Made by a program: the position numbers and the translations under genes
Notes under the pieces: generated by a model
The model's input: only the letters and a program-made list of their open reading frames with translations
What the model was told of the DNA's origin: nothing
Databases searched by the model: none
Part shown: in pieces, positions 33,184 through 42,093 of the stretch
Position numbering within the stretch: the first letter of the stretch is position 1
How the letters are laid out: each line of letters starts with the position of its first letter
Assembly (NCBI RefSeq): GCF_035998675.1
Contig: NZ_DASYHI010000018.1
Coordinates: forward strand, 186,001-250,000
Reading direction: 5' to 3'
Length of the DNA stretch: 64,000 bases
From: Telluribacter sp035998675
GTDB taxonomy: Bacteria > Bacteroidota > Bacteroidia > Cytophagales > Spirosomataceae

Positions 33184-34620
33184 TTATTCCCTGGCCACGG
33201 TATAAAACACAATTAGTTTCACGTCTTCCGGTTTATTACCAACTACCATTCGGCTGATTCGGTTATTCAATTGTGATTCAAAACGAGTACCCGCCTGTCC
33301 CAGCGACTGCGTATAAACGGGTGTTAACAAAAAGCTGTTGTTCTTTTTATTACCGGTCAATATGGCCTGAAGCTGGGTGGTAAGATAAAAGGTAAAGTCT
33401 TTGCTGACGGTATTATAGGGGGCAACATATGGGGCAACCGGTGAGGTATTATAGCCGAATTCGTCCGAGTTTACAACAAGTTCAAAGCCGGCATTCCGCT
33501 TGATTTGATTAGTGAAATCGGTTTCGAGCAGTACCAGGTTTATGGGCAGCGTAATGCCGGGCTGGTTAAAGCTTAAATCTGGTTTAATTGTAAGCTGAGC
33601 CCTGTTAATGGCCGTTGGTCCGTTGCCTTTGAGGGAGTTCAGGTAGGGTATTTCAATTTTGGTCATAATTCCCAGGGCGTCCTGCACATACGTGTAGCCA
33701 TTGGTTGACGCGGCAGGAATAGGCTGTAAAGGTTTAATGCCTGCCAGCGGAGTGCCGGTGCGGTCGGCCGTGACGCGGTTGAAACCGGCACGGTAAGTAC
33801 CACCAGTTGCCAGGGGCAGGTTGGCTTCCAGGGAGTAGGCTTTTGCCACCGAATCGGCGGAAGTATTGTGATAATAGACCTGTAGCAAAAGCCCCTTAGT
33901 ACCCGGAATACCCAGAATGGCAGTATTGTTCTGGCCAGGTACTAAGGCTAATCCTTTTAAAACGCCGTGAATTTTATCGTTTGTCTGGTTGGAAGAAGTG
34001 GAAAGCAGCGTGAACAACTCTCTTCCCAGGTCATTGGACAACCGCATACGAACAGTACCTTCGGCAAAAGGGCGGGCATTAAATGTTTTTTCGCCCAAAG
34101 GGGTACTTTCATAGGCTACCCTGCTGGTATTATAGTAGGTAGTTGTCCGGGAAAGATCTTCGGTGAGCCGGTGTACGGCAATGGTCTGGGCGGGCAGTGT
34201 ATCGCCGTAAGTATAGCCATAGGCCATCAGCAGCACCAGAGAGTCATAGCGGGCGGCACCCGTAAACTCTACCGGGGTGGCAGAGGCGGTATTTACCCAG
34301 AAATGACTCGAAGCAGTAACTTCGCCAAATAAGGGGTCTTTGTACTTACCCACCAGGAATATATCGGGGTTGCCGGTACGTACCGAATCGGCCAGTACAG
34401 TGGAGGTGCGGACGGTAAGTGTGTCGGTATAGTAGGTTCCTACGGGAGAAAGGGGAGTGAGGCCAATGTCTTTGGGAGGATCACAAGACGCTAAAAGGGT
34501 GGTCAGCAAGACCACCCCCAGGGCAAAGGATTTAGCTAACCAGGTCGTTATACAGGTTGTAGTACGCTTCTGAAAAATTGTTGACTTCTTCGACAAGGTC
34601 GACACGTTTGGGTGAATCAT
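33184..34620 (-). CDS. DUF4270 lipoprotein
   Basis: 478 residues. Signal peptide with lipobox TTLLASC, then CDPPKDIGLTPL and a beta-rich body with GKYKDPLFGEVTASSHFWV, as in DUF4270. Function is unknown; it is an exported lipoprotein common in Bacteroidota. The first ~30 codons overlap the 3' end of the short glycogen synthase gene in another frame (89 bp if the ATG at 34620 is used; somewhat less with internal GTG or TTG). Overlap suggests coupled translation. Confidence 0.85.
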   Translation of the reverse strand: MIHPNVSTLSKKSTIFQKRTTTCITTWLAKSFALGVVLLTTLLASCDPPKDIGLTPLSPVGTYYTDTLTVRTSTVLADSVRTGNPDIFLVGKYKDPLFGEVTASSHFWVNTASATPVEFTGAARYDSLVLLMAYGYTYGDTLPAQTIAVHRLTEDLSRTTTYYNTSRVAYESTPLGEKTFNARPFAEGTVRMRLSNDLGRELFTLLSTSSNQTNDKIHGVLKGLALVPGQNNTAILGIPGTKGLLLQVYYHNTSADSVAKAYSLEANLPLATGGTYRAGFNRVTADRTGTPLAGIKPLQPIPAASTNGYTYVQDALGIMTKIEIPYLNSLKGNGPTAINRAQLTIKPDLSFNQPGITLPINLVLLETDFTNQIKRNAGFELVVNSDEFGYNTSPVAPYVAPYNTVSKDFTFYLTTQLQAILTGNKKNNSFLLTPVYTQSLGQAGTRFESQLNNRISRMVVGNKPEDVKLIVFYTVARE

Positions 34621-35338
34621 TAAAAATTTGGTTTAAACTACCGCTAATTGTTTCGTCGGCTTTCAAAACAGCATCAGCGTAAGCGCATCCGAGCTTTACA
34701 AAACCTTCAAAATCTGCTGAGTTAAGATGGGCCAGGGCTTCGTCACTTACGTCCATAGCTTTGGCCTTGTTCAGCAAATCCGCATCAAATTTATAATTGA
34801 AAGCGTTATTATGCACAGTAAATACGCTTTTTGTATCCTTAAACATGGGGTCATTCCGGTAGGTAGTCTTCAGATACATCGGTATCAGGGAAGTCATCCA
34901 GTCGTTACAATGCACAATATCAGGGGCCCAGCCCAATTTTTTGACAGTTTCCAGTACTCCCTTGCAGAAGAAGATGGCCCGCTCGTCGTTGTCGTCAAAA
35001 AAGTTGTCGTCTTTGTCAAAGAAAACGGATTTCCGGTGGAAATAGTCTTCATTATCTATGAAATATACCTGCAGTTTGGCATTTGGAATAGAAGCAACTT
35101 TAATAATGAGCGGTTTCTCTTCGTCGCCTACCGTGATATTGATGCCAGACAGACGGACAACTTCATGAAGTCGGTTCTTACGTTCGTTGATGAGACCAAA
35201 GCGGGGGACAAGAATTCTGATTTCAGCACCTCGTTCTTGCATTGCCTGGGGGAGCCTTCTTACATAATCGGCAACGTCTGTAGTTTGGAGGAAGGGGTTA
35301 ATTTCACTAGCGACATACAAAATTCGTAGTTTGTCCAT
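34532..35338 (-). CDS. short glycogen/starch synthase-like protein (GT5 N-terminal half)
   Basis: 268 residues, about half of GlgA. It has the N-terminal Rossmann domain of GT5: RILYVASEINPFLQTTDVADYVRRLP, then VHCNDWMTSLIPMYLKT and TVHNNAFNY. The KTGG segment for ADP-glucose binding is replaced (QTTDVADY), and the second Rossmann domain is absent, so catalysis is doubtful. Such short forms are widespread in Bacteroidota; a regulatory or glycogen-binding role is possible. Start ATG at 35338 follows a good promoter. Overlaps the DUF4270 gene. Confidence 0.85.
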   Translation of the reverse strand: MDKLRILYVASEINPFLQTTDVADYVRRLPQAMQERGAEIRILVPRFGLINERKNRLHEVVRLSGINITVGDEEKPLIIKVASIPNAKLQVYFIDNEDYFHRKSVFFDKDDNFFDDNDERAIFFCKGVLETVKKLGWAPDIVHCNDWMTSLIPMYLKTTYRNDPMFKDTKSVFTVHNNAFNYKFDADLLNKAKAMDVSDEALAHLNSADFEGFVKLGCAYADAVLKADETISGSLNQIFNDSPKRVDLVEEVNNFSEAYYNLYNDLVS

Positions 35339-35372
35339 AGACTTTCTAAACTGTTTGTGAAGATAAGATTTG

Positions 35373-35403
35373 CAAAATTATACAAAAAAAAACCGACTTT
35401 CAA
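35373..35403 (-). promoter_or_regulatory. promoter of the short glycogen synthase gene
   Basis: On the minus strand, TTG (35403-35401), a 20-bp spacer and TAATTTTG (35380-35373), 34 bp before the ATG. Matches the Bacteroidota consensus. Confidence 0.65.
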
Positions 35404-35496
35404 TAAATTATGCCAACTAATTGTAATATTGTGCAGAGTTTGGCCTATCCTGTGCCTTTCCATTTGTATTCGAAATAACCCCGGGTCGGTTGTGCC

Positions 35497-35526
35497 TTGC
35501 CTCCTCTTAGTATAGTACAAATTTTG
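35497..35526 (+). promoter_or_regulatory. possible promoter of panC
   Basis: TTG (35497-35499), 19-bp spacer, AAATTTTG (35519-35526), one base off TAnnTTTG. Confidence 0.4.
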
Positions 35527-35571
35527 TTTATTGCCTCCCGGTTACTATTCTGTTCTTTCAATCTTTTATAA

Positions 35572-36426
35572 ATGCAAGTTTTCTCCTCTGTTACCGAGTT
35601 GCGGTCATACCTGGCGGCCCGACGTAGCGACGCCCGACGTAGCGAAAAAAAGACCATAGGCCTGGTACCTACCATGGGTGCGCTGCACGAGGGACACCTG
35701 GCTTTGATTGAGGCTTCGCGGCAGACCAACGACATCACCGGGTGCAGCATTTTTGTTAATCCTATTCAATTTAATAACCAGGAAGACCTCGCTAAGTACC
35801 CCCGCACGCTTGAGCAGGACTGCGCCCTGCTGGACCGGGCCGGCTGCGACTTTGTGTTTGCGCCCTCGGCCGACGACATGTACCCTAAGGCGCCGTCGCT
35901 GGTGCTGAACTTCGGACCCTTGGAGTCGGTGATGGAAGGGGCTTTTCGTCCCGGACATTTTAACGGCGTAGGTATAGTGGTGGCCCGGTTGTTTAATATT
36001 GTACATCCGGACCGGGCTTATTTCGGGCAGAAAGATTTACAGCAGGTGGCTGTCGTAAGGCAGTTGGTGGAGGACCTGGCGTTTCAGTTGGAAGTAGTAC
36101 CCTGCCCAACGCTACGCGAAGCGGATGGGCTGGCCTTATCGTCGCGCAATCGTCGCCTGAGCCCGGAGGAGCGAGCCCTGGCCCCGCAGCTGTACCAGGT
36201 ACTTACGGAAGCCAAAGAAAGGCTGCTGAGGGGGGAGCGGGTAGCGGAGGCGAAACAGTTTGTACAGGATTACCTGGCAGCTATACCGGCTTTCCGGCTC
36301 GAGTACTTTGAGGTAGTCCACAGTGTAACCATGCAGCCCCTTGAAGCGGTCAAGCCCGGACATACCGCGCTTTGTATTGCCGCCTACCTCGGGCCGGTAC
36401 GGCTAATTGATAACGTAGTGTTCTGA
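35572..36426 (+). CDS. panC: pantothenate synthetase
   Basis: 284 residues. Nucleotidyltransferase motifs VPTMGALHEGHLALI, VNPIQFNN, PGHFNGVGIVVARLFNIV, FGQKDLQQ and ALSSRNRRLS are intact. It joins pantoate and beta-alanine. Oddity: residues ~16-25 hold a five-residue tandem duplication (ARRSD-ARRSE) from a 15-bp direct repeat at 35617-35645, just before the ATP-binding loop. panD, which normally follows, is 2.9 kb away behind two reverse genes. Confidence 0.96.
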   Translation: MQVFSSVTELRSYLAARRSDARRSEKKTIGLVPTMGALHEGHLALIEASRQTNDITGCSIFVNPIQFNNQEDLAKYPRTLEQDCALLDRAGCDFVFAPSADDMYPKAPSLVLNFGPLESVMEGAFRPGHFNGVGIVVARLFNIVHPDRAYFGQKDLQQVAVVRQLVEDLAFQLEVVPCPTLREADGLALSSRNRRLSPEERALAPQLYQVLTEAKERLLRGERVAEAKQFVQDYLAAIPAFRLEYFEVVHSVTMQPLEAVKPGHTALCIAAYLGPVRLIDNVVF

Positions 36427-36484
36427 AGCTGGCCTGAGTACCTTACATGAGCCCGGACACTGGTACTTAGCAAGAATAAAAAAG

Positions 36485-36516
36485 AAAGCCCCCGGCCGGT
36501 TAGGGTCGGGGGCTTT
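36485..36516. terminator. bidirectional terminator between panC and the Gfo/Idh gene
   Basis: AAAGCCCCCG / CGGGGGCTTT perfect 10-bp arms with A and T flanks, between convergent genes. Confidence 0.85.
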
Positions 36517-36536
36517 TACGGTTACGGCAGAAGTGC

Positions 36537-38009
36537 CTATACCAGCTTCCAGTTGCCGCGGTACTGACGCTTTACAAACTGGTTGGCTTCGTCGAAGTTA
36601 GTTACCTTCATGTTCTTACCATCCCACAGCATCTTCTTACGACCCGGATACGAGAAGCCCCGTCCGTCGGCATTAGGAGTGCGCAAGTTGTAGCTACGGA
36701 TAGCCAGGTTACCCATAATCACTGTTTCGGTAAGCGGACCGGCGTAGTCAAACGACGACGTCAGTTCTTTGTGCTCCTTGCTGTTAAAACCAGCCTTACA
36801 GGCGTCGGTCCAGGCTACCTGGTGGCCAAACTCCGGCATGGAGGTATACTTGTTGGTAAAGCTGTCTTTCGGCATTTCTATTTTGGTGCCGTTTTTCAGG
36901 TAAATCTTAGGATTGATACCGTAGGTGGCGCAGGTCATTACCCCTTTATCACCAATGAGCATGGCTCCGTTGCTGCTGTCCGCTTCGCCCAGCGGCTCGT
37001 TGGCCGGAATCCACTCGGGATGGAACGGACGCAAACCTCCGTCGTGCCATATCATTGTTACCTCCGACTTGTTTTTGGCGGTAGCGGGAAATTTGAGCTG
37101 CACACGCGAGGAAGGAGGACATCCTTCGGGAATATACTCGGGAGTCCAGTCTTTGATGAACACCTGTCCTACGCTGGCTTCTACCTCAGTCGGATAACCC
37201 AGACCAAGTACCCGGAAGGGAGGGTCAATCAGGTGGCAACCCATGTCACCAAGGGCACCGGTACCGAAGTTCCACCAGCCACGCCATTTGAAGGGGTGCC
37301 AGGCCGGGCTGTAATCTACCCAGTCGGCGGTACCAATCCACAGATCCCAATCAATATCCTGGGGAACATCGGCCTTGGAAGTAGGTACGGGTATACCCTG
37401 GGGCCACACGGGGCGGTTGGTCCATACCTGTACTTCTTTTACAGTACCAATGAGGCCCTTGTTGAACCAGTCCATCATCTGGCGCTGTCCGGGGTTAGAG
37501 GCACCCTGGTTACCCATCTGGCTTACTACTTTGTATTTACGAGCCGCCTCAGTCAGCATACGGGCTTCGTAGATATCGTGGGTCAGGGGTTTCTGCACGT
37601 ACACGTGTTTACCCAACTGCATGGCAGCCATGGCAATAACCGCGTGCTGATGGTCGGCCGTCGATACCGTTACGGCATCGATGCCTTTGCCCATTTCGTC
37701 AAACATAACCCGGAAGTCTTTGTACTTCTTGGCGTTAGGGTGTTTTTCAAAATTGCGCTTACCCTGAATCCAGTCTACGTCACAGAGGGCTACCATGTTT
37801 TCGGCACCGTTGTTCCAGGCATTATTGGTATCCGAAAAACCCTTTCCGCCGATACCAATACCCGCGATGTTCAATTTATCGCTGGGGGCACGGTACCCTT
37901 TTCCCAGCACGTGACGGGGAACGATAAAGAATGTTCCTACTGCGGCTGCCGCACCTTTCTGCAGGAAATCGCGGCGTGTTACACCGCTCGTTTCAACTTT
38001 CTTACTCAT
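36537..38009 (-). CDS. Tat-exported Gfo/Idh/MocA oxidoreductase
   Basis: 490 residues from the ATG at 38009; a longer frame to 38042 exists, but MSKKVETSGVTRRDFLQKGAAAA gives a standard Tat signal (TRRDFLQ). The mature part has a Rossmann motif (NIAGIGIGGKG), ALCDVDW and EKPLTH-type YVQKPLTHDIYEA; the C-terminal GFO domain includes WRGWWNFGTGALGDMGCHLIDPPFRVL. Tat-exported members in Bacteroidota act on sugars in the periplasm with tightly bound NAD. It lies, with the PhyH gene, between panC and panD. Confidence 0.9.
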   Translation of the reverse strand: MSKKVETSGVTRRDFLQKGAAAAVGTFFIVPRHVLGKGYRAPSDKLNIAGIGIGGKGFSDTNNAWNNGAENMVALCDVDWIQGKRNFEKHPNAKKYKDFRVMFDEMGKGIDAVTVSTADHQHAVIAMAAMQLGKHVYVQKPLTHDIYEARMLTEAARKYKVVSQMGNQGASNPGQRQMMDWFNKGLIGTVKEVQVWTNRPVWPQGIPVPTSKADVPQDIDWDLWIGTADWVDYSPAWHPFKWRGWWNFGTGALGDMGCHLIDPPFRVLGLGYPTEVEASVGQVFIKDWTPEYIPEGCPPSSRVQLKFPATAKNKSEVTMIWHDGGLRPFHPEWIPANEPLGEADSSNGAMLIGDKGVMTCATYGINPKIYLKNGTKIEMPKDSFTNKYTSMPEFGHQVAWTDACKAGFNSKEHKELTSSFDYAGPLTETVIMGNLAIRSYNLRTPNADGRGFSYPGRKKMLWDGKNMKVTNFDEANQFVKRQYRGNWKLV

Positions 38010-38123
38010 TATGGCTTTGATTAAAAATATGTAAAGGGTCAAGTTTCCAACTGTAAAAGTACAGAGGTTCTTTATAATACTTGATTTGCAGTCCTTTTAT
38101 TATTCTATTAAAGATTGAATTGC

Positions 38124-39053
38124 TTACATCGTCAATTTCCTTTTCGTAGTTCTTATAAACTTTTCAAGGTCATTCTTATAGTCGGTGAAAGGACTATAGC
38201 CGGTTCTTCCCATCACCTGCTCGTTCAGGTAGGAGTTCTCCATTAATTCCCCCGTCAGGACATTAAAAGGGCGGCGCATGTACATTTTCTCAACCGGGAT
38301 ATCCGACCACAACGGCGAGTAGTACATACAGTCTTTAAAGAAGTAATGGGTTACCTGGCTGTGCCGGGTACGGCCCGGCTGCAGGATAGGCTCCCCCCCG
38401 TGAAACAGATTAGCCGACCAGATCAGAGCTTGCCCTTTTTTGACTTTGAAAACCTGTTTTTTCTGCCCGGTAGCTTCCATCAGGTTCTTTACAAACTTTT
38501 CGTACTCGAGGTACTGGTTGTAGTGGCCTACGTCATTGGAACCTTTTAAACCAATATCGGACATATCGTAAAACGGAAGCTTATGGCTACCCGGATAGTA
38601 GTGCAGTGGCCCGTTGTTTTCGTCAGTATCTTCCAGGGCTACCCAAACGCCACACATAAAGCGCTGCGGTACCGAGTAAAAATGGATGGCATCGCTATGG
38701 GTTTTTTGCTGCGAACCTACGTGGAAATTGAGGGTTTGAAAGGGAAAGGGCTCCCGCCGGTAGAGTAAACGCAGCATATCCATTACTTTCGCACAGCCGG
38801 CGACCTCTTTCACCAGGGGCGTTATTTTCCAGGCATCCTGAAGGCGCGGTTCATTGAAGTGGGGCTGCAGGAGTTCAATAATGCGGTCGAAGGTACTTTC
38901 GGGCAGGCCGGTGTCAATAATAAGGTACCCCTGCTCGGCATATTGCCGTACTTGTTGTTTGGTGGCTTCATCCAGAGACGAAGCTTCAAGCTCTTTTTCA
39001 AAGAAAGGAGAATCTACCCAGGGTAGATTCATCTGGTAGGTAGTGGTACTCAT
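38124..39053 (-). CDS. phytanoyl-CoA dioxygenase (PhyH) family protein
   Basis: 309 residues of the Fe(II)/2-oxoglutarate dioxygenase fold. Metal ligands are H and D in KTHSDAIHFYS and the distal H in a GGEPILQPGRTRHSQVTHYFF segment (one of H in HGG or RTRH); R in the latter would bind 2-oxoglutarate. No signal peptide. Substrate unknown; in Bacteroidota such genes often lie by Gfo/Idh genes. 114 bp before the Gfo/Idh start on the same strand. Confidence 0.85.
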   Translation of the reverse strand: MSTTTYQMNLPWVDSPFFEKELEASSLDEATKQQVRQYAEQGYLIIDTGLPESTFDRIIELLQPHFNEPRLQDAWKITPLVKEVAGCAKVMDMLRLLYRREPFPFQTLNFHVGSQQKTHSDAIHFYSVPQRFMCGVWVALEDTDENNGPLHYYPGSHKLPFYDMSDIGLKGSNDVGHYNQYLEYEKFVKNLMEATGQKKQVFKVKKGQALIWSANLFHGGEPILQPGRTRHSQVTHYFFKDCMYYSPLWSDIPVEKMYMRRPFNVLTGELMENSYLNEQVMGRTGYSPFTDYKNDLEKFIRTTKRKLTM

Positions 39054-39284
39054 AGGACTCGTATGTAAATGGTGAAAGATATGATATATTTAGGACTATA
39101 AATTTATGATAATCAAATAGATTAAAAACCAAAAAGTTCAGAATATTATTCAATGGCAGGCCGGGAACCCCGGGACGCGAAGCGGTGTTTTGATGGGTGA
39201 GTACAAATGCCCTACCTTTGCGCAGGCAAGTACCACCTACCTGATAGGGAATTTTCGTACGCTCATTAACCTACTTTTTGATTG

Positions 39285-39635
39285 ATGCAGATTACATTGA
39301 TGAAGTCGAAGATCCACCGGGTCAAAGTAACGCAGGCCGAGCTGAACTACGTCGGAAGCATTACGATAGACGAGGACCTGATGGACGCGGCGGGTATTTT
39401 TGAACATGAGCAAGTCCATATTGTTAATAATAATAACGGCGAGCGCCTGGTTACCTACGTCATAAAAGGGGAGCGTGGCACGGGTACTATCTGTCTGAAT
39501 GGCGCTGCTGCCCGCAAGGCGCAGGTAGGGGACATTATTATCATTATCACCTACGCCAGCATGACGCCCGAGGAAGCCAAAGACTATAAACCTAAAGTAG
39601 TGTTTCCGGACGATGCCAACCGGCTGGTACACTAA
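39285..39635 (+). CDS. panD: aspartate 1-decarboxylase
   Basis: 116 residues from the ATG at 39285 (a TTG 3 bp upstream would add one Met). The self-cleavage site is YVGSITID with cleavage between G24 and S25, as in E. coli; Ser25 becomes the pyruvoyl group. Further marks are K9, R54-region GERGTGTICLNGAAARKAQVGDIIIII. It makes beta-alanine for PanC. Confidence 0.96.
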   Translation: MQITLMKSKIHRVKVTQAELNYVGSITIDEDLMDAAGIFEHEQVHIVNNNNGERLVTYVIKGERGTGTICLNGAAARKAQVGDIIIIITYASMTPEEAKDYKPKVVFPDDANRLVH

Positions 39636-39662
39636 AACAGAGCAAAGCTTATACGAATTTAT

Positions 39663-39712
39663 AAAAGCAGACCGCGACAATGTTAGGAAATTGTCCGTTG
39701 TCTGCTTTTTTT
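39663..39712 (+). terminator. terminator after panD
   Basis: Nested arms AAAAGCAGAC (39663-39672) and GTCTGCTTTT (39700-39709), inner GACAA/TTGTC, then a T run. Confidence 0.85.
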
Positions 39713-39740
39713 TGCTGGATATTCACTACAACTTTTTTTC

Positions 39741-40769
39741 ATGAAGAATTTTCTCCGATATGCCATTTCCTTAGGGTTGGCTGGTGGTTTGCTCTGGTAC
39801 GTGTTTAAGGATATTGACCTGGCAGCCATGCTGGAACGCCTGCAGCAGGCCGACTGGAGCTGGATAGCGGTATCGTGTCTTATTATGCTGGGCGCGCATA
39901 TAACCCGGGCCTGGCGCTGGCAGATGCTTATGGAACCTCTGGGCTATAAACCTACCTTATTCGATGCTTCAATCTCGGTCTTTACCGGCTACTTTGCTAA
40001 CTATATAGTACCTCGTATGGGGGAGGTAACCCGCTGTGGTACCCTGTACCGTCTTGAGCGTGTCCCGGTCAACCTTAGCTTTGGTACGGTAGTAGCCGAG
40101 CGGATTTTTGATGTGGTGACGCTGCTGGTCCTGATTGCCCTGAACTTCCTGCTGGAATTTGACCGGTTGAGCGGTTTTTTTGCCGATCTGTTTGGCAGCA
40201 AGGTAGGTGGGGGCGACGGCAGTGGTGCTACCAATTGGCTACTGATAATAGTCCTTGTTGGGGCTGTAGGCGTAGTATTGGTTGTGTATATATTCTTTAA
40301 AAATAAAACGTTGCGGGAAAAGGTACTGGCCAACGGTATTGCGCAGAAAATCGTGAACTTCTCCAAAGGGATGCTGGAGGGGCTGCTGAGTATCCGCCGC
40401 CTGAAGAGTCCGGTGTTGTTTGTGGTTAGTACACTCCTGATATGGGTATTTTACTACCTGAGTTCCTACGTTCTTTTTTTCTGTATCCCCGAAACCTCGG
40501 ACCTGGGGCCGCTGGCCGGTCTAACCCTGCTGGTGATAGGTGCTATTGGGATGGCTGCTCCCACCCAGGGTGGAATTGGGGCGTATCACCTGCTGGTGGG
40601 AAATGTGATGATACTGTATGGCCTGACCCAGAAAGATGGGATTACGCTGGCTACGTTTGTACACGGTACCCAAATGCTTTTAATGCTGGCAGTAGGCGCT
40701 CTGGCATTTCTGGTAGTATTATTTATGAATAAATCGCGGGAGAAAGTGGTCGAAGAAGCCCAGGTATGA
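39741..40769 (+). CDS. lysylphosphatidylglycerol-synthase-like flippase membrane protein
   Basis: 342 residues with about eight membrane segments, of the UPF0104/flippase-like family: RAWRWQMLMEPLGYKP, ANYIVPRMGEVTRCGTLYRLERVPVNLSFGTVVAERIFDV, GAIGMAAPTQGGIGAYH. It lacks the catalytic domain of MprF. A role in lipid or undecaprenol-linked sugar transport is likely but unknown. 53 bp before rfaE2. Confidence 0.88.
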   Translation: MKNFLRYAISLGLAGGLLWYVFKDIDLAAMLERLQQADWSWIAVSCLIMLGAHITRAWRWQMLMEPLGYKPTLFDASISVFTGYFANYIVPRMGEVTRCGTLYRLERVPVNLSFGTVVAERIFDVVTLLVLIALNFLLEFDRLSGFFADLFGSKVGGGDGSGATNWLLIIVLVGAVGVVLVVYIFFKNKTLREKVLANGIAQKIVNFSKGMLEGLLSIRRLKSPVLFVVSTLLIWVFYYLSSYVLFFCIPETSDLGPLAGLTLLVIGAIGMAAPTQGGIGAYHLLVGNVMILYGLTQKDGITLATFVHGTQMLLMLAVGALAFLVVLFMNKSREKVVEEAQV

Positions 40770-40821
40770 GCTAAATCCCAACTACTGTATATCTCTGCTA
40801 CTACGCTAAACTTTACTTAAA

Positions 40822-41307
40822 ATGATATCTACCGAAACCAAAATAATGCGTCTGGATGAGGCAGTGACGCAGGTGCAGGACTGGCAACGGGCCGGCCAAA
40901 AGATTGTCTTCACCAACGGCTGCTTCGACATTGTACACCTGGGGCATATTGACTACCTCGAGAAGGCCCGCGCCACCGGCGACCGGCTGGTACTTGGTCT
41001 GAATACGGATTCTTCGGTTAGCAGCCTCAAAGGCCCCCAGCGGCCGGTAGTAAACGAACACGCGCGGGCACGGCTGGTAGCGGCGCTGTCGTTTGTGGAT
41101 ACTGTCATTTTGTTCGATGATCCCACCCCACTACGGCTTATTGAGGCTATAAAACCTGACATTTTGGTCAAAGGTGACGATTATTCGGTCGAAACTATCG
41201 TTGGCGCAGATTTTGTACTTTCTAACGGAGGCGAGGTGAAAACAATACCGCTGGTACAGGGCTATTCCACTACCTCGCTCATTAAGAAAATCAAGGAAAG
41301 CTATTGA
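40822..41307 (+). CDS. rfaE2: D-glycero-beta-D-manno-heptose 1-phosphate adenylyltransferase
   Basis: 161 residues, only the C-terminal half of HldE. Nucleotidyltransferase motif FTNGCFDIVHLGHIDYL, then LNTDSSVSSLKGPQRPV, KPDILVKGDDY and GYSTTSLIKKI. It makes ADP-heptose for LPS. Kinase half (rfaE1) is not in the window. Confidence 0.95.
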   Translation: MISTETKIMRLDEAVTQVQDWQRAGQKIVFTNGCFDIVHLGHIDYLEKARATGDRLVLGLNTDSSVSSLKGPQRPVVNEHARARLVAALSFVDTVILFDDPTPLRLIEAIKPDILVKGDDYSVETIVGADFVLSNGGEVKTIPLVQGYSTTSLIKKIKESY

Positions 41308-41397
41308 ACCGGTAATGTGATTTTCGGAAAGAATTACGTTTATTTAAAGTATAGATTTCTCGCAGATTCAGGAAATAAAACATTAAAAAGTAAAAAC

Positions 41398-42078
41398 ATG
41401 ATAGGAGCATATTTGATAGGTATTATCGTCATGGTCGTGAGCTTATACGTCCAGTGGCGTTTGAAAAGTAAGTTTAACGAATACTCCCAGGTAGGCCTTA
41501 GCATTGGCCTCAGTGGTAAAGAAATCGCGGAGAAAATGCTGCGGGACAACGGTATCCATGACGTGCGGGTGGTTTCGGTGGAAGGAATGCTGACTGACCA
41601 CTACAATCCGCAGGACAAAACCGTGAACCTGAGTTCTGATGTATTTTACGGACGGAGCGTATCGGCGGCGGCAGTTTCCGCCCACGAATGCGGGCACGCG
41701 GTACAGCATGCTACGGCCTATTCCTGGCTTAAGTTCCGGTCCCAGATGGTACCTTTTCTAACCGTTTCGTCGCGGTATATGCAGTGGGTTATTCTGGCGG
41801 GTATCCTGATGATTAACACTAGCATTATACCGCTGGCGATTGGGGTGGCTTTGTTCGCTGCTACTACCTTATTCTCTTTTATTACTTTGCCGGTAGAGTA
41901 CGATGCCAGTAACCGGGCTCTGGCCTGGATTCAGAATAACCGTGTAGTGAACGAGCGGGAATATGGTATGGCCTCAGATGCACTCAAATGGGCGGCCCGT
42001 ACGTACCTGGTAGCAGCCCTGGGTTCACTGGCTACTTTGCTGTACTACGTAAGCCTGCTGATGGGCCGAAGAGACTAG
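41398..42078 (+). CDS. zinc metallopeptidase, YugP family
   Basis: 226 residues from the ATG at 41398; the frame extends to a GTG at 41317 but the hydrophobic N-terminus MIGAYLIGIIVMVVSLYVQ is the natural start. Zinc motif HECGH at 96-100, then three membrane segments. Family members (Pfam Zn_peptidase_2, B. subtilis YugP) are membrane proteases of unknown substrate. Confidence 0.9.
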   Translation: MIGAYLIGIIVMVVSLYVQWRLKSKFNEYSQVGLSIGLSGKEIAEKMLRDNGIHDVRVVSVEGMLTDHYNPQDKTVNLSSDVFYGRSVSAAAVSAHECGHAVQHATAYSWLKFRSQMVPFLTVSSRYMQWVILAGILMINTSIIPLAIGVALFAATTLFSFITLPVEYDASNRALAWIQNNRVVNEREYGMASDALKWAARTYLVAALGSLATLLYYVSLLMGRRD

Positions 42079-42093
42079 TGTTAATTAGTGTAT

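Noticed and set aside
36771..38024. 417-codon plus-strand frame opposite the Gfo/Idh gene
   Set aside because: Shadow frame; the minus strand has a clear Tat signal and oxidoreductase motifs.
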